Positions 47,915-60,384 of a stretch of DNA of 64,000 nt are shown here, in pieces. Source of the DNA: Dryomyza anilis. Its lineage: Eukaryota; Arthropoda; Insecta; Diptera; Dryomyzidae. The position numbers were made by a program, and so were the translations under genes. The notes below the pieces were generated by a model. That model saw only the letters and a program-made list of their open reading frames with translations, had not been told where the DNA came from and did no database searches. Numbering within the stretch: position 1 is the first letter of the stretch; each line of letters begins with the position of its first letter. The stretch lies in NCBI GenBank assembly GCA_951804985.1, contig OX638130.1:82206583-82270582 (forward strand). The letters run 5' to 3'.

Positions 47915-48474
47915 CGTCGGTGATACTGCAAAACCGCCTATCTACATTTTCGAATGCCTCTTACAAAATGAATTTTACAGAAGAAAAAAAATATTTTCAG
48001 TCTCAATTCTACACTTAAATAATAATAATAATAGTTTGGCGCTACAGTCCTGTATAGAACTTCGGCCGAGCTCTCTCACCATTTGAGCTGTGCGTGTTAT
48101 ATTTGTACTCAAATTGGTGGGACCTACAGTTTATTGCCGAATCCAAACGGCGGGTGAGAGCTTTTTCATAGGCAATGGTTTTACTCTCATAGGTTTGCCA
48201 TTTACTGACGAGAGGTAGCGCGGTATAGAAAAATGTTTCTATGAAAAGATGTTGTTAGCCCCAGTCCAGGTTTGAACCGGGGATCTTTCGGCTCGCAGTC
48301 CGACGCACTAACCACTGATCTACCGCGGCTACTTCATACAAAATTAAGTACGTCATAACTTAAAATGGTATTTTTCTAATTTATCCGATCAACAAATCAT
48401 TACAAACCCGATTATAATACAAAATTAGGCGTAATTTTCACATGCAGTTAGGCGGTTTTACAGTATTACCGACG
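47915..48474. mobile_element. MITE with CGTCGGTGATACTG ends, carrying a SINE
   Basis: Same element as 13336-13583: CGTCGGTGATACTGCAAAAC at the left and the complement, with two changes, at the right. It is 560 bp long because a SINE (48018-48331) sits inside, between the interior words CACTTA and CTTCATACAAAATTAAGTA, which are contiguous in the 13-kb copy. Confidence 0.88.
48018..48331 (-). mobile_element. tRNA-derived SINE, near full-length copy
   Basis: On the minus strand it begins TAGCCGCGGTAGATCAGTGG (A-box region), continues GCGTCGGACTGCGAGCC and CCCCGGTTCAAACCTGG (B-box region), then the body GGGGCTAACAACATCTTTTC, CTCACCCGCCGTTTGGATTC, CCGAGCTC.. in inverted context, and a 3' (ATT)n tail. 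It is about 314 bp. The intact B box GGTTCAAAC suggests a recent copy able to recruit RNA polymerase III. Confidence 0.85.
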
Positions 48475-48540
48475 ATATATTCTATGTTAGATTATGTTAT
48501 GTTTCAACGATATTTTACAAAGGAATCATATCATAGGTAA

Positions 48541-48680
48541 ATAAAACAACATTATTAGTAGGTTTTTTTATGTACTCCCGATGTGGTTGGGATTCGAACT
48601 CATGTCATTAGAAACGACGGGTGTTTGTAATCAAGCACACTAGGTGCTAGACTAGTGAACCACACAACCATCACTTCCAG
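48541..48680 (-). mobile_element. Second tRNA-like head, possible SINE of another family
   Basis: On the minus strand, TGTGTGGTTCACTAGTC resembles an A box, and GAGTTCGAATCCCAACC is a canonical B box (GTTCGAATC) about 65 bases further on. That spacing is longer than in most tRNA genes and fits a SINE head or a class II tRNA relic. It shares no body with the SINE at 48018-48331. A tRNA gene is less likely because no acceptor stem could be paired by eye. Confidence 0.45.
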
Positions 48681-51598
48681 TTCAGTTTTGCCTTTTCTAT
48701 TTTTAGAATAGACTTTGTTAGAACAATAGCGAGAGGTACCGAAGATCGGTAGAACGAAACCATTTAAATAACGCATGAGTTTTTATAATAATTCTTAACC
48801 TGTTAAAAGTACCAAAAAAAAAAAAAAACTATTCTTAAAATTATGCACTTTCTATATGATATATAAATATACAATAATTTAGGTATTTTCTATCCACGTC
48901 ATCAACATGCTGAAATCCTGTATTTTAAATTGCCAACGTCTGCTTTTTTTCATCAATAGTAATATAATTAAAACAAGCATTTTTATGAATGCGTGTTTTT
49001 CGCAACATTTAAAGATGTTGCCCTTGAATCACAAAAAGAGGTGTGTAAACACTTTTACTCTCGAACATATAGAAAACAAACTACTTTGTGGTTTGCGTAT
49101 GGTTAATAAAAAATAATAATAATAATGAAATAATAAATACATTATAGTGAGTAAGAATATTCTTTGAAATCAAACAGGAATATTTCGTGTTAATTGACGC
49201 TAAATATGTTTTTATTAACGCAAACATCAATGGTTGCTACTTAATTTTTGTATCAAGTCGTCTGACATAAATTGATAAAACGTATTAACGATTTGGGTTT
49301 ATAGTTTAAATTTAGATAACTGGTTAATGTTGTTTTGCTGGATTGTTAAAAAAACACACACACAAACACTAATTATTGTGACATCAAAATTTGAACTCAT
49401 CTGCACAGCATGTGGACATCCGAGGCATGTTGTCATCCGTGATCGATTAATGTTAGTTGGTTGGTTGCATCGATCGGAGCGGACCGGTGCCGTTTTTGAG
49501 AAACCGCCTGCTGGCTGAATGTTAGTTACAAATTCAAGGTTTTCTGCAACGTAACGCAACGATCAAGTTAATGAACGTTGGCTTGATATGTAGGTACAAA
49601 TCTGGCAATCAACTCAGAGGGGGCCATTACGCACAACAATATATTCAGCAACTTATGTTGAGTTCAACGATACGTTCGACTGAGCCATTTAATTACCCCA
49701 TAACGATGCACCAGAGTGCATTAAGGTCCGCAAATAATTCTGTGTTTTATATAGTAAAATGTGAGGTTTTTTTTTAACTTTATTATTAATACTGGTTACT
49801 TTAGCTGTGGGTCTCATAAGGTGTGTTTAGTTAATCATATAATTATATTTACGAATACCGTCTTGCTGCTGTCTTTTAATCTGTATATAATAAAAAGGTG
49901 TGATCTTTGGAAATATATCCAGAGGCGAACAAGGGCCTTTGGACAAATAATAAACGATTAAGTTATGAATATTTATAAAAATAAGTTATTTAATTTTTAT
50001 GTATATCAACGATAAGATAAGATTAAATAAGATAAGATACAGAACGTTCCGTAAGCAGTACATAACAGATATGCGGAATATGATACCATTAACGTTTGTA
50101 TTCTGAATTCAAAACGGTCCAGTGCATGGATTAAGAGGAACATCAAATAGTATTTTGAATAACTGTTTCGTTAATGGGCCGTTATGTTTGATACAAAACG
50201 GATGAAACCGTTGAGTGTACCACGGTGACCTTTGCACCACTTTAAATAGTAACCACACACATTATCTCATATGTGTAGGGTATTTATAGCCGGCTTAGAT
50301 TGACTATAATTCCCACTAACTTCATCACACCAACAATCACAATTTGCCTACTTAAAAATTACACATGTGACCTTAATGGTTTTTTTATTACGTTACTTTT
50401 TGGGAATAGAAAGTGCCAAGTATAATAATAGATCTCCAAAAATTCTAGTATCAACACTCATATTTTTAGAAAAAAAAGTCCTCGATATAACTGTTTTTTT
50501 TTTAATTTTAATGCAACAAACTAATTGAAGCGTTGCACAGAGTGCCCGAACTCTCTTAAATTGGGTGAAATTCAGTATTTTCGGAACCTTGTAAATTCGA
50601 TTTTTTTTTATTTTCCATTTTTTTTTTTTAGTTTTTTTTCGAAAATTGGACCTATACGCAAATCTCCATTTTTCTTCAGTTACGTGTACTTTTCTTATAT
50701 TTTTTAATAGCTATCATAAGTGAAATCCTTTTAAACGATAAAAATTACCCAATACATAATTAATCTGGCAACACTGGTTAAAGTTAAAGTTTTAATTTTT
50801 GTTGTTACTTTGACCCCCTGCAAAAAAAATTTCTAAGTCCTAAGTCATTTTTTAAGTAAGGACGAATTATTTTATCATTTTTTATCATTCAGTTTAGTTT
50901 TGAAAATTCAGTTTTAGTGGCATGACATTTCTGTTTAGGGTGCATAACACCCCAGTAGAAGAGAAAGGATTCACCCCATGTCCGAGCTGTCATGTTTGCT
51001 TCTAGCAATCGAACTGCACAAACTCCGATGACATCACTTTTCTATATGTCCTCTTTGGTATATCTTTGCTATTAACAATTTCTTGAATAAGGCGAAACCG
51101 GTGCTTAATCGAGTCACCGGGGCAAAGTAATCTTTTGAAAACCCTTTTATTATAAGACAAAGTTTAGTGTACTTATTTTCTGAAAATTGCAATTAATAAT
51201 AAAAATGTTCACTACGCATTTAAATATTCATATAATTTTCAGTATTACGTTTTAAATTATATGTTACAAAATAGCAATGATCATATTCATACGGGAAGTC
51301 TTCAATTTTAAGAAATGTCCATTTGGGAAGTGTACATTTCTGGAAATGGTACTATTCGAGGAAAATAGCATTGAAAAATTGGCATTTGGCAAAATGTTCT
51401 TAATTTAGTTTTATTTTATTTAAAATACGTGATTAGTTACTTATGCACGCTGCCAAAGCACGCTCCCAAACATAATTTTGCAGGCATTAGCATGTATGTT
51501 TGAAATTTTATGTAAACATAATATATAATTGACTGATAAATCATTTGTAAACAGGGTTGTATTGAGGCTTGAACAGTGTTGTAATGAACTCTGACTTA
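48681..51598. other. Intergenic DNA with mini-me fragment
   Basis: 50200-50390 is a decayed mini-me-like piece (GTGACCTTTGCACCACTTTA, CATATGTGTAGGGTATTTAT, a broken hairpin AGCCGGCTTAGATTGACTA). 50930-51120 is relatively GC-rich but has no supported exon. Frames at 48907-49116, 49327-49518 and 49571-49777 show no known domains or codon structure. Confidence 0.4.
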
Positions 51599-52308
51599 CA
51601 CTAAGAAAACAACATCTGACAAATAGGAAGATAGTTGATGAATATTTGGAAAAGGTACTCCATTAGAATTCGCGGACTAATTTTTATTGAATTGAAAGAA
51701 AATGAATCAAATGTATTTTTATTTATTCTAGAATTAAAACAGTATCCTGGTACATGGTACATCCTGGTGTACATCGCCATCGTCTATTTAAATCCTTCAA
51801 AGGCAAATTTGTACAACGACTTGAGATTTCTTTGCAGAAGAACCAAGTCCGACCGGCGACGCTATCATCAAAGTAAACTCTGAAAAGAAATATTTTCCAT
51901 CACGTGTTGATAATTTAAATCACAGGATATTTTATTTTCACTTTTACCATTAATATGTAATATTTTACACCATTGAATTTACTTAATTGTTGTGGATAAA
52001 TCGAACGTAAGGAAAAAGTACGCCATTTTCCTTTTTTATGGTAGTCAAATGTCAAATACCTCAAAAGTTTTGCTACAAATGTCCAAGAACTCAGGAGGTT
52101 TGCTATCAGTCTACTGTAAATATCTTAATTTTCATTGCTGTTGTGGCAAACATCTCGTAGCTTTCTGCATATATGTCATATTTAAAATATATTAATAGTT
52201 TTGCTGCAACTTTATTGAAACATATGGGATGTTTGAATATTTGCTACAAGGCGTAAATTTAAAGGATAGTTGCAGCAAGACTTTCATAAACATCTTGCTT
52301 TCTTAGTG
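51599..52308 (+). mobile_element. TA-flanked non-autonomous DNA element with CACTAAGAAA ends
   Basis: Left end CACTAAGAAA and right end TTTCTTAGTG are inverted and flanked by TA on both sides (51597-51598 and 52309-52310), the pattern of Tc1/mariner-type insertions. The 710-bp interior matches the inverted partial copy at 11900-12160. The small frames inside show no transposase motif. Confidence 0.7.
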
Positions 52309-52310
52309 TA

Positions 52311-53334
52311 CATTATAATATCACGGAAACATTTTAATGTAGCCCCGTAAAATGGTGTATGTTCTAATGGAAACATAATAATTACTACATTCAAACAAAA
52401 TAAATAGTTGTACCGAAACATAAATATGTTCAAATTAAAACGACCTGAATATAAATATGTTTCCAGTGAAACATATCAGTTGTTTCAGTTCAAAAAGTAG
52501 TATGTATGCATAGAAACATAATTAAATATTTTTGGAAAGAAATCCTGAAAATAAAATAAAAATAAAATGTTGTTTTTTTATTAATTTTTATTAAAAATCT
52601 GTTTGAAAATCGAAACACTGATTTTTATTTGTGGTATTTTCACATTAGTTTCAGAAATGATATACTGCATTATATTATACTCTGTCACTATTAGTATTTT
52701 TTATAACACAATTTATATATTTATTTAATTTACGCAAATACGTTTTCTCAACGAACAACAAAAGACACGTACGCAGAAAATGCCGATCAACGAGTGTCAA
52801 CTTTATATACAAGAATTCATTTTTTGTTTGTTTTCAAACATCAGTATGTTTGTAATGACCCTATACATACTTCAAACGACGACAAAAGAGACGTAGGTAG
52901 AAAATGCTGCACAACGTTGCCAACTTCGTCAGTCGATAAATTATCGAATTAAGACGAGCGTTGCGAACATACGTTATATTTAGATTTGATTAGCATTTTC
53001 TTTGTTTCGAAACATAGTTTTAACCAAGTAAATTGCCAATTAAAATTGTATGTTGGTATTGTAACCTATTTATGGTAAATTTGACAGATTCTGCTGGACA
53101 ATATAATAATGTTTACAAGTGATCAAAAATAAATTCAATTTCGATTATAATTTAATTACACTTCATTCCTAATACATGTATGGTTGTTTCGTATTACTTT
53201 TTAATTACATTCAAACATATTCAAACAAATCTTTTCTATCCGTGTGTATATTTAGAACAGGAATATCAACTTTCTCCGACAACTTTTGAAGCATTGAAAG
53301 AAGCGTTCTGTAATTAATTTTCTACATCGATAAT
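52311..53334. other. Intergenic DNA rich in GAAACATA words
   Basis: From 52311 to about 52520 the words GAAACATA and AAACATAAT recur. CACGGAAACA near 52323 and TATCCGTGTG near 53239 could be inverted ends of one element of about 920 bp, but I could not confirm a target duplication. No gene is seen. Confidence 0.35.
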
Positions 53335-53340
53335 TTTATT
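53335..53340 (-). promoter_or_regulatory. Candidate poly(A) signal of the DNAI3-like gene
   Basis: AATAAA on the minus strand about 306 bases past the stop codon at 53646. It is the nearest canonical signal I can find downstream. Confidence 0.4.
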
Positions 53341-53645
53341 ATGCATAGCATGTCATTACTATAACTGAGCTCACCAACGAATTTATAAACGATTGCATTT
53401 TATAGGTTTAATTTGATAGTTAATCAAACATGTCGAACACGTATTTTCAATTGACATCTTTATGTTGTTGCTTACTTGAAAATAATATGGCTACCGATTT
53501 AATCGAAATTGAGAATACATCTTTAAATACTGTTAAATGAAAACGATTTGTTGCAATTACTTTTACTTTTGTAAAGAGCTTTTAAACAGATTTTGTATTA
53601 AATAAAAAAATAACTTCAGAAACATCAAAAGTATATATTTGAATT

Positions 53646-56600
53646 TCAATCGGTAGGCATCGAATTCACCGTGGCTGTATCCGAGTAGTCAGTGGATTCG
53701 ACCGGAATCGTACTGCGCATTCGCAGCAGATAATCAGTATTTGCATTGACGAATTCTTCGAAGCCCCAGTTGCAATCGCTGAGTTCATTATCGCTCTTCA
53801 TCTGCTCATACCAGAACCAGCGTTCTGTATTGCCGCCTAGTGATTTGTTCATTATCTGGCGCCTGTGTTCGCCACGATGCAGAAATTCAATGTAGTCTAT
53901 GTCGTCAAAGTCTGCGAAGCCCTCAACAATTTCATTAGCGTCCCGTTCGATGCCACTGTAAATATCCACGATGGCCATGACATCGTCCACAACAGCCATA
54001 ACCATATCGGTGCGCATCATGTCAGGTTTCTCAGCGGGTAATATTCGCGAACGTATGGTAGCCACCTCTTGGCCAACACATTTCAACGTATTAATGAGGC
54101 TCTCTTTCTTGGCGGCCTCATAATTAAGCCGCCGCTTTTCGAGTGCAGTGTCTTTTTCCAATTGCACGGCATCAACACGTTTTCGTGACATCAAAATGGA
54201 CATCAGGCGATTCAAATTCAGTTCGTCCCATTTTCGTTTCATTCTTTCAGTGTAGCTCATATGCGCATAAGGCTGGGAAGCACTACAATATATAATTATA
54301 TATTTGGGATATAAGATGTGTAATCCCCACTTACTGTTTGCTCTTTTCTGCATCTTCTACAGCTTTTCGTGCGGCATTGAAAGCTTTTTCCTTCTCTATG
54401 CGTTCCATTTCTTTGATCGTATCGCTTTCGGCCTGCCGCTTGGCTTCAATGACATCTCGATTGTTTTCGAAATAGTTTTGCTCCCACGCCTGTATGGACT
54501 TCTTTCGTGTCTCCTCTTTCCAGATGTACTCCTTGAGACTCTACAAAATATACAAATATCTTAAAAATTATAGCCCAATTCCGAATCTTCTTTAATATGT
54601 CTACGCGAAACAGAATTTTGATATTTATTGTTATAAATATAAGATAGTAACATCTATCTCAAACAAAAGCTGACAATTTCCTGTAAATATTCGTCCTTAG
54701 CATCAAACTTTATCTGAACTGAATATTGCAAATCTCTTGAAATAAAACCGAACTCGTAAATATAATCAAAATCGTTGCCTGGAATTAACCCATATATTTT
54801 CAATTACATCTAATTCATCCGGAACTGGTATATAAAAACTGCGAGGTAACGTCACCATACGGAAACTGCTGTTGTAATCGCCTATTCCAAGTAACTTCGA
54901 TGGCTCGGATGGTCGATGTTCGGATATCGCAGTAACAATACCGCCTCCCAAAATATCACTCAAGCAAGCATCGTCATCACGCGCTGTATAGAAGAATTTC
55001 AATTTTTGTATACATACATTGTTCAGGCATTCAAATTACCCAATATATCCCATGCCTCTAAACAACCGTCGATTCGCGTGAGAAATAATACTGCCGGTCG
55101 ATCCTCGCTCCATGCGACCGCCGTAAGATCACATGGACGTTTACGCCAGAATATTGGTGAATAGTTGTAATCCTCCTTCCATACAGCGAAAACGTTTCTT
55201 CCAATCGAAACGAATATGGACGTATAGAATGGATTCTTCTTCATTGATATGATGGGTCCATCATGAACTCTTGCAAAGTTCAACGAACTATTCACGTTTT
55301 CTCGTCCGTCCGCATCCGAGTACAGACCCAGCCAGTTGAGACGCTCGATGCGTCCATAGAAAGAGGACGTAATTACCGACTGCCTCATGCTTTCCGGACA
55401 ATGTGCCAACAATTCGGTAGGGTAATTAAGCGGCTTTTTGTGCATGTTCGGCGGCTCCTTTACGAGACAACTGAACACACAAGTATCACCGACAATAGTG
55501 GTAATAGGTTCATTGAAGGCTACAGTAAAAACCGGCTTGAGCACTTTATTTTTGTACGGTGATTCACTTTGTGTCAATGATTTTGGCTGATTTTTACTGC
55601 TGCCCTGCACCTTTTTATCTGCGGCCGCATCTAGATTCCAAAAAGTAAACGTGCCATCGATGGCACACGTTACAAAATACTTGTGTTTCGTTCTTGTATC
55701 CGGATCCATGTAAACTTTGCCATATGTGTTAATAAAGTACCTGTTCCCCATCCAATAAATACCGGTAATGGCTGCCTTTTGCGAGACTTCCAGACTTGTT
55801 GTGGTCGCTGGAGCCAACAAAGCTTGTTCATCGATTTGTATGGTCCATTTGAGAAAGTCAGCAATTAATGCTTTATACCTGGTTTGTGCAGATGTTAGTA
55901 TCTTTTGCACATCCAGATTCTCTGCACGATTTTGGAGATCCCAAATTATAATTTGACCATTCTTGGCTCCACCGAACAAAAGATTCGGTATGTAAGGGCA
56001 AAAGGACAACGTGGTGACCTCCAAGGGAGATTCGAACTCAAGCTTATAGTTCAGATTATCAGAAAAACTCCACATAAGTATCGGATTTGGTTGCAAGACT
56101 GCACGTTGCACAGTATCCACTCTTTGCGAAACTGTACAAAAACGTGATGATTCTTCGCTGTTTTTGATTTTATAAACGTACCTGGATCAATTGTAGCTGG
56201 AGTGCTGAATGTATACGATGTCACAATAAGTCCGGATATTGTGGGATACCAATCGATGCCACACACATATCGCTGATAACTCTTAGAAATATTTGCAAAG
56301 CACAATGTCTCCTCCAAATAGGGAGTTGTATAGTGTTGGACTTGGGTGTCCGATATCAATGGATAATCGTTACTATATAAATTAAATTAATTATTTTATT
56401 ACGGTCACATGAAATTTATTATGTCTATATATTAGTGTGTGATTTACCGATACATATCGACCTGATTAAATTCAAGAGTCTTGAGAAGTAGTTTAATCTG
56501 TTCCGAAACCACTGGTGGTGGTTTTGGTTCCTGTGGAACAGGAGTGGCGGTCTTACTTGTGGGTTTTTGGTCTTTTTCTTCATCCTCGGACGACTGATCC

Positions 56601-57852
56601 AACCCATCATCTAATGAAAATTTTATAGATAATTTTTAAATAAAAATAATAAAAAAGTATGCGCCCACCGCCTTCATTTATTTCGTACAAGTACTGAACG
56701 CAAACGTTAGTTGGAAATGTGGGATCAGTTTGTTGTTCCAAATTAATGCGTTGTGCCGCAGACTGAATTCCCACGCTTACTCTACGCCGTGTTATGTTTT
56801 CGAATTTAACTTCGCCAGGCAACAGCTCCACGTAGCCATCACGCACATCGCTGGAAAGTCGTAGCGAAAACTCTTTATTCGCTGGAATAGTCATCGGGTA
56901 GACGCTCTGAATCTCGACGGTGGTGCCATCTATGTGACGCTGCTGCAGTGTAAGATTTACTTCGTCATCGTGAAGCGTAACCCAGCGACGGGGTTTCTTA
57001 ATCAGCCGCTTGTTGTACATCCAACGTTCGTATGTTTCAATATTTTTTATAATTGCAAGCGCAGTTCTTCCCTCATCGGGACTTGTCATTAAAATGAATG
57101 GATCACCCGGTGGCGGGTTTTCCTCGTTCTGAGTCAGAAGTGGAGCATAACCGACAAGCACGTGGAACTCAGTGCCGTAGCCTTGAAAAGCTTCGTACAG
57201 CGCGGAGCTATTCTCCACATCGTCAAAAAGATGGTCGCGTAGGTCGGTGAATTTTATTTGCTTCCATGGAAACTCCTGACTGACGTTGATGCCCACTTGT
57301 ATTTGCAATAGTTTTTGATTTTTATCTCTAATTGTATTTCAGTGCTTTATGGCTAAAAATGAATATGGATTTTATTTATGAACTTACTGTATCATTACTT
57401 TCAGACAACTGGGTAAATTGAATAACATATTCCAAGAGTTTTCTACGCTGAACTCTTCGTCGTCCTCTTCATCAGAACGTGGCTCACGCCATGCGGATAC
57501 AATCAATTTTTCCGAAGGCTCAGATCTGCGGTGCACAAAACGAAAATAGTTTTTAATAAACGCAGAACGTTTAAGAAAATGTTATTATAATTTAACAGAC
57601 ATCGTGGTCTAAAGATATTTAAGACATTTTTATTATGGCCAGTTCGTTATTTATGAACTCAACATATGTATCAGATTCTGCAGTTAGAAAATCATTTAAA
57701 ATACTTGCACATTATAATTCAAAACATAGTTCTTTGAGCTAACATACAAGATATTTTATGGCTTACCCAGATGTTCGATCCTGTTCCGCAAATCTTAAAC
57801 GATTTTCATCTTCGATTTGCATTAATGATTTAATATTATCAGATTTATCCAT
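53646..57852 (-). CDS. DNAI3: Axonemal dynein intermediate chain, WDR63/DNAI3 type
   Basis: Nine exons: 57852-57767, 57525-57388, 57327-56669, 56610-56448, 56372-56182, 56131-55040, 54983-54790, 54540-54335 and 54282-53646, giving 1121 residues with every junction in phase. The N-terminal third has no clear fold and includes an acidic patch (DEEDDEE). A WD-repeat propeller spans about residues 375-840, with GIDWYPTISGLIVTSY, NGQIIIWDLQ (about 470-479), DGTFTFWNLDAA, FVSIGRNVFAVWKED and RIDGCLEAWDIL. A charged coiled coil follows (about 842-980), then a C-terminal tail. Order and motifs match human WDR63/DNAI3 (about 890 residues), an intermediate chain of the inner dynein arm I1 in motile axonemes. 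In flies, motile axonemes occur only in sperm and chordotonal neurons, so testis or sensory expression is expected. The weakest junction is the GTTAAT donor of exon 7. Confidence 0.9.
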
Positions 57853-59136
57853 TTTGTAAGTTCTTTCAATAATTTCAGAATTAAATTGTTAAAGAACGTT
57901 TTTATTTTGTTTGTTTGTTTATTTATTTATCAGTCATTTAAAAATATACAACAAGCTAAAAATGCCATGCCAACCAATATTCATTTCCGTTTCCAATTTC
58001 ACTGCATATTAAGTATTTGGATTGGTCGATAATATGAACTGTGTAGAAAAGTATAAACTACAGCCAAACAAAATTTTTGTGGTATTAAAAAAAAAATATT
58101 GAATTTAGAAATTAGAATTAGATTTTTGTAATGTGCTTCATACCTAAAATAGGGTGATTTGAATGTTATAGTCAGACTAATCCGACTGTAAATACTTAAC
58201 ACATATGCAGGGTTGTGCAAATTCGTTTATTTCGGGTTTGTCTACATTTTGGTGTAGACAATCTGTAGACAATGTATACAATGTAGACTATATATACAAT
58301 TGTGTAGACTATGTATACAATTGTATAAACTACGTATACAATGTACTGCGTACAAATCCCACTTTCAATTCAATTTTCTTCAATTCCTAAATAATTTTTA
58401 TCATAAAAGGTTGGTGAGATCGATGAAAAAATAGTGTTTTTTCTATACAGTATATTACACTTGGCAGACTATAGCAAACTTCCCTGAACAAATATTAAAT
58501 TATTTCAGATAAAATTCAAAACATGAACTATGTTTGATTTGAAGTATTTTCAGCAAACCAAACAATATTTTTACCATATTTAAACGGTACCGTTAAGACG
58601 AAAGATATGGATTTCGACAAAATTATTTAATCCAATAATTGTATTTTAACATTTTTTATTTCGATAATTAAATACACTGCTCAACAAAACGTGAAAAAAT
58701 TATATGTAATTCGTGGTAATGATTTCACGGCATTCTCTGTTTTCTATTACGTAACGTTTTTATGAAAATAGTTATCGAATGTTTATGAACTAATTATAAT
58801 ATACAAATAAATGCCAATATTCCGATATTTTTTTAAAGATATATATATTCTAATGTAAATAAATAATTTATGGTTATTATCCGTAATTTTAATTTTAATC
58901 ATTATTTTTAAGCTTTAGAAATATTAATTAATGATATTTGAAAAAACAGAAAATAATAATTTGTATCTGTATGTTTTTAAAGTTAGTTAATTTGGTTACC
59001 TGTAGCATGATTCCGTAACTGCATAACGATAATATTCGATATCGCTAACTACCGACAATTGTCGCTTGCGATAGCGATAGTTATGAAAAAAGTGATTCCC
59101 TAACTTTCAATGCATTGTACGTAGACAAATAAATTC
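57853..59136. other. Divergent intergenic region, DNAI3-like side
   Basis: Just upstream of the DNAI3-like start (57853-57880) lies its 5' UTR. 58140-58215 is a small mini-me-like fragment (AGTCAGACTAATCCGACTG). 58235-58345 holds an imperfect tandem repeat of about 20 bp built from TAGACTATGTATACAATTGT. The rest is AT-rich without features. Confidence 0.45.
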
Positions 59137-59797
59137 GGAATTCATCGTATGCACACTTCATCGTATGCACAATTCATCGTATCACAATTCATCGTATGCA
59201 CAATTCATCGTATGCACAATTCATTGAATGCATTTTCCAACAAATTTTGACACAACAAATTTTTCAGTTTTATCTAATTGGAACAACTGCTGATATATTA
59301 CATTTATGGAAGAAGTGATAACAAGAGAGAGCCACAGGCGAACATTTACCAACAAATTGCGCGATTTTTGGGAAAAAAATTTATTTGTTTTTAAACAAAT
59401 ACAAAATTGAATAACTCTCCTGAGTAAATTTCCTTTCGCTAGATGAATTATTCATACGATGAATTGTGCATACGATGAATTGTGCATACGATGAATTGTG
59501 ATACGATGAATTGTACATACGATGAATTGTGCATACGATGAATTGTACATACGATGAATTGTGATACGATGAATTGTGTATACGATGAATTGTGATACGA
59601 TGAATTGTGCATACGATAAATTGTGCATACGATGAATTGTGATACGATGAATTGTGAATACGATGAATTGAGCATACGATGAATTGTGCATACGATGAAT
59701 TGTGATACGATGAAATGTGATACGATGAATTGTGTATACGATGAATTGTGATACGATGAATTGTGATACGATAAATTGTTTAAGATGAATTGTCCGG
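59137..59797. mobile_element. Foldback element whose arms are tandem repeats (ATACGATGAATTGTGC)
   Basis: The left arm (59137-59226) has about six units of ATTCATCGTATGCACA. The right arm (59444-59797) has about twenty units of the reverse complement, ATACGATGAATTGTGC, of 13 to 16 bp. A unique 220-bp spacer separates them. Inverted arms made of short tandem repeats are the signature of Foldback-type elements (FB of Drosophila). Flanking DNA carries GACAATTGTCG and GAAAATTGTCGATACG words. The minus-strand frames of His-Asn-Ser-Ser-Tyr repeats are artefacts. Confidence 0.7.
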
Positions 59798-60384
59798 TTC
59801 CCATTCCGTACACAGTTCGCTATGATATTTATCGTCAGCTGTCATCGTTAATATTTACCGAAAATTGTCGATACGATAGCGTTGAACATTTTTTGGTTGT
59901 TACCCAGTGAGTCGTCTCTGAACTCTTTAGGAACTATTCCGTAGCTAAACGTCAGAATTCTCTCACCACAGTCACAGAGTTATGTTCAGAAAGATGATCA
60001 AAATAGGAAAGCCAGCGCACTTAAAGGGACATAGAGATCTCACCTCTTTATCTTTCATTTTTACGACGTATTACTCTGACGAATATCTGAACAAACAACA
60101 AACAAAAAATTCTCTCTGAGAAAATTAAACGTCAGCAAAAAAGACTTGTAGATAAGAGAAATCTGACTTTTCGCCGACCCAAAGCTGATCAAAAAGAAAA
60201 TTGATGACAATTTAAACAAAGGCATTATTTTATATATTTCTTGTTTTATTTAAGTGTTTTTTTTTACAAAGTTGTTTTTGTTTTGTGTGAATTTAATATA
60301 AATTAAATAATAATAAAAATAAGTATTAAAAAACATTTTTTACAACACAAAATTACAAATTACTTAAGATATAATTTAAATAAA
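59798..60384. other. AT-rich intergenic DNA
   Basis: AT-rich sequence without recognisable genes. A minus-strand AATAAA (TTTATT at about 60245) could serve the candidate small gene that ends at 60385. Confidence 0.35.

Noticed and set aside
48240..48331. Apparent tRNA gene on the minus strand
   Set aside because: The tRNA-like part is fused to a conserved non-tRNA body shared by several dispersed copies, so it is a SINE head.
50930..51120. GC-richer patch resembling an exon
   Set aside because: No open frame with splice sites of matching phase and no recognisable protein sequence.
52323..53250. Possible element between CACGGAAACA and TATCCGTGTG
   Set aside because: The terminal match is only about six bases and no duplication is visible; could be chance.
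59448..59813. 121-residue frame of His-Asn-Ser-Ser-Tyr repeats
   Set aside because: It is a translation of the ATACGATGAATTGTGC array in the foldback arm.
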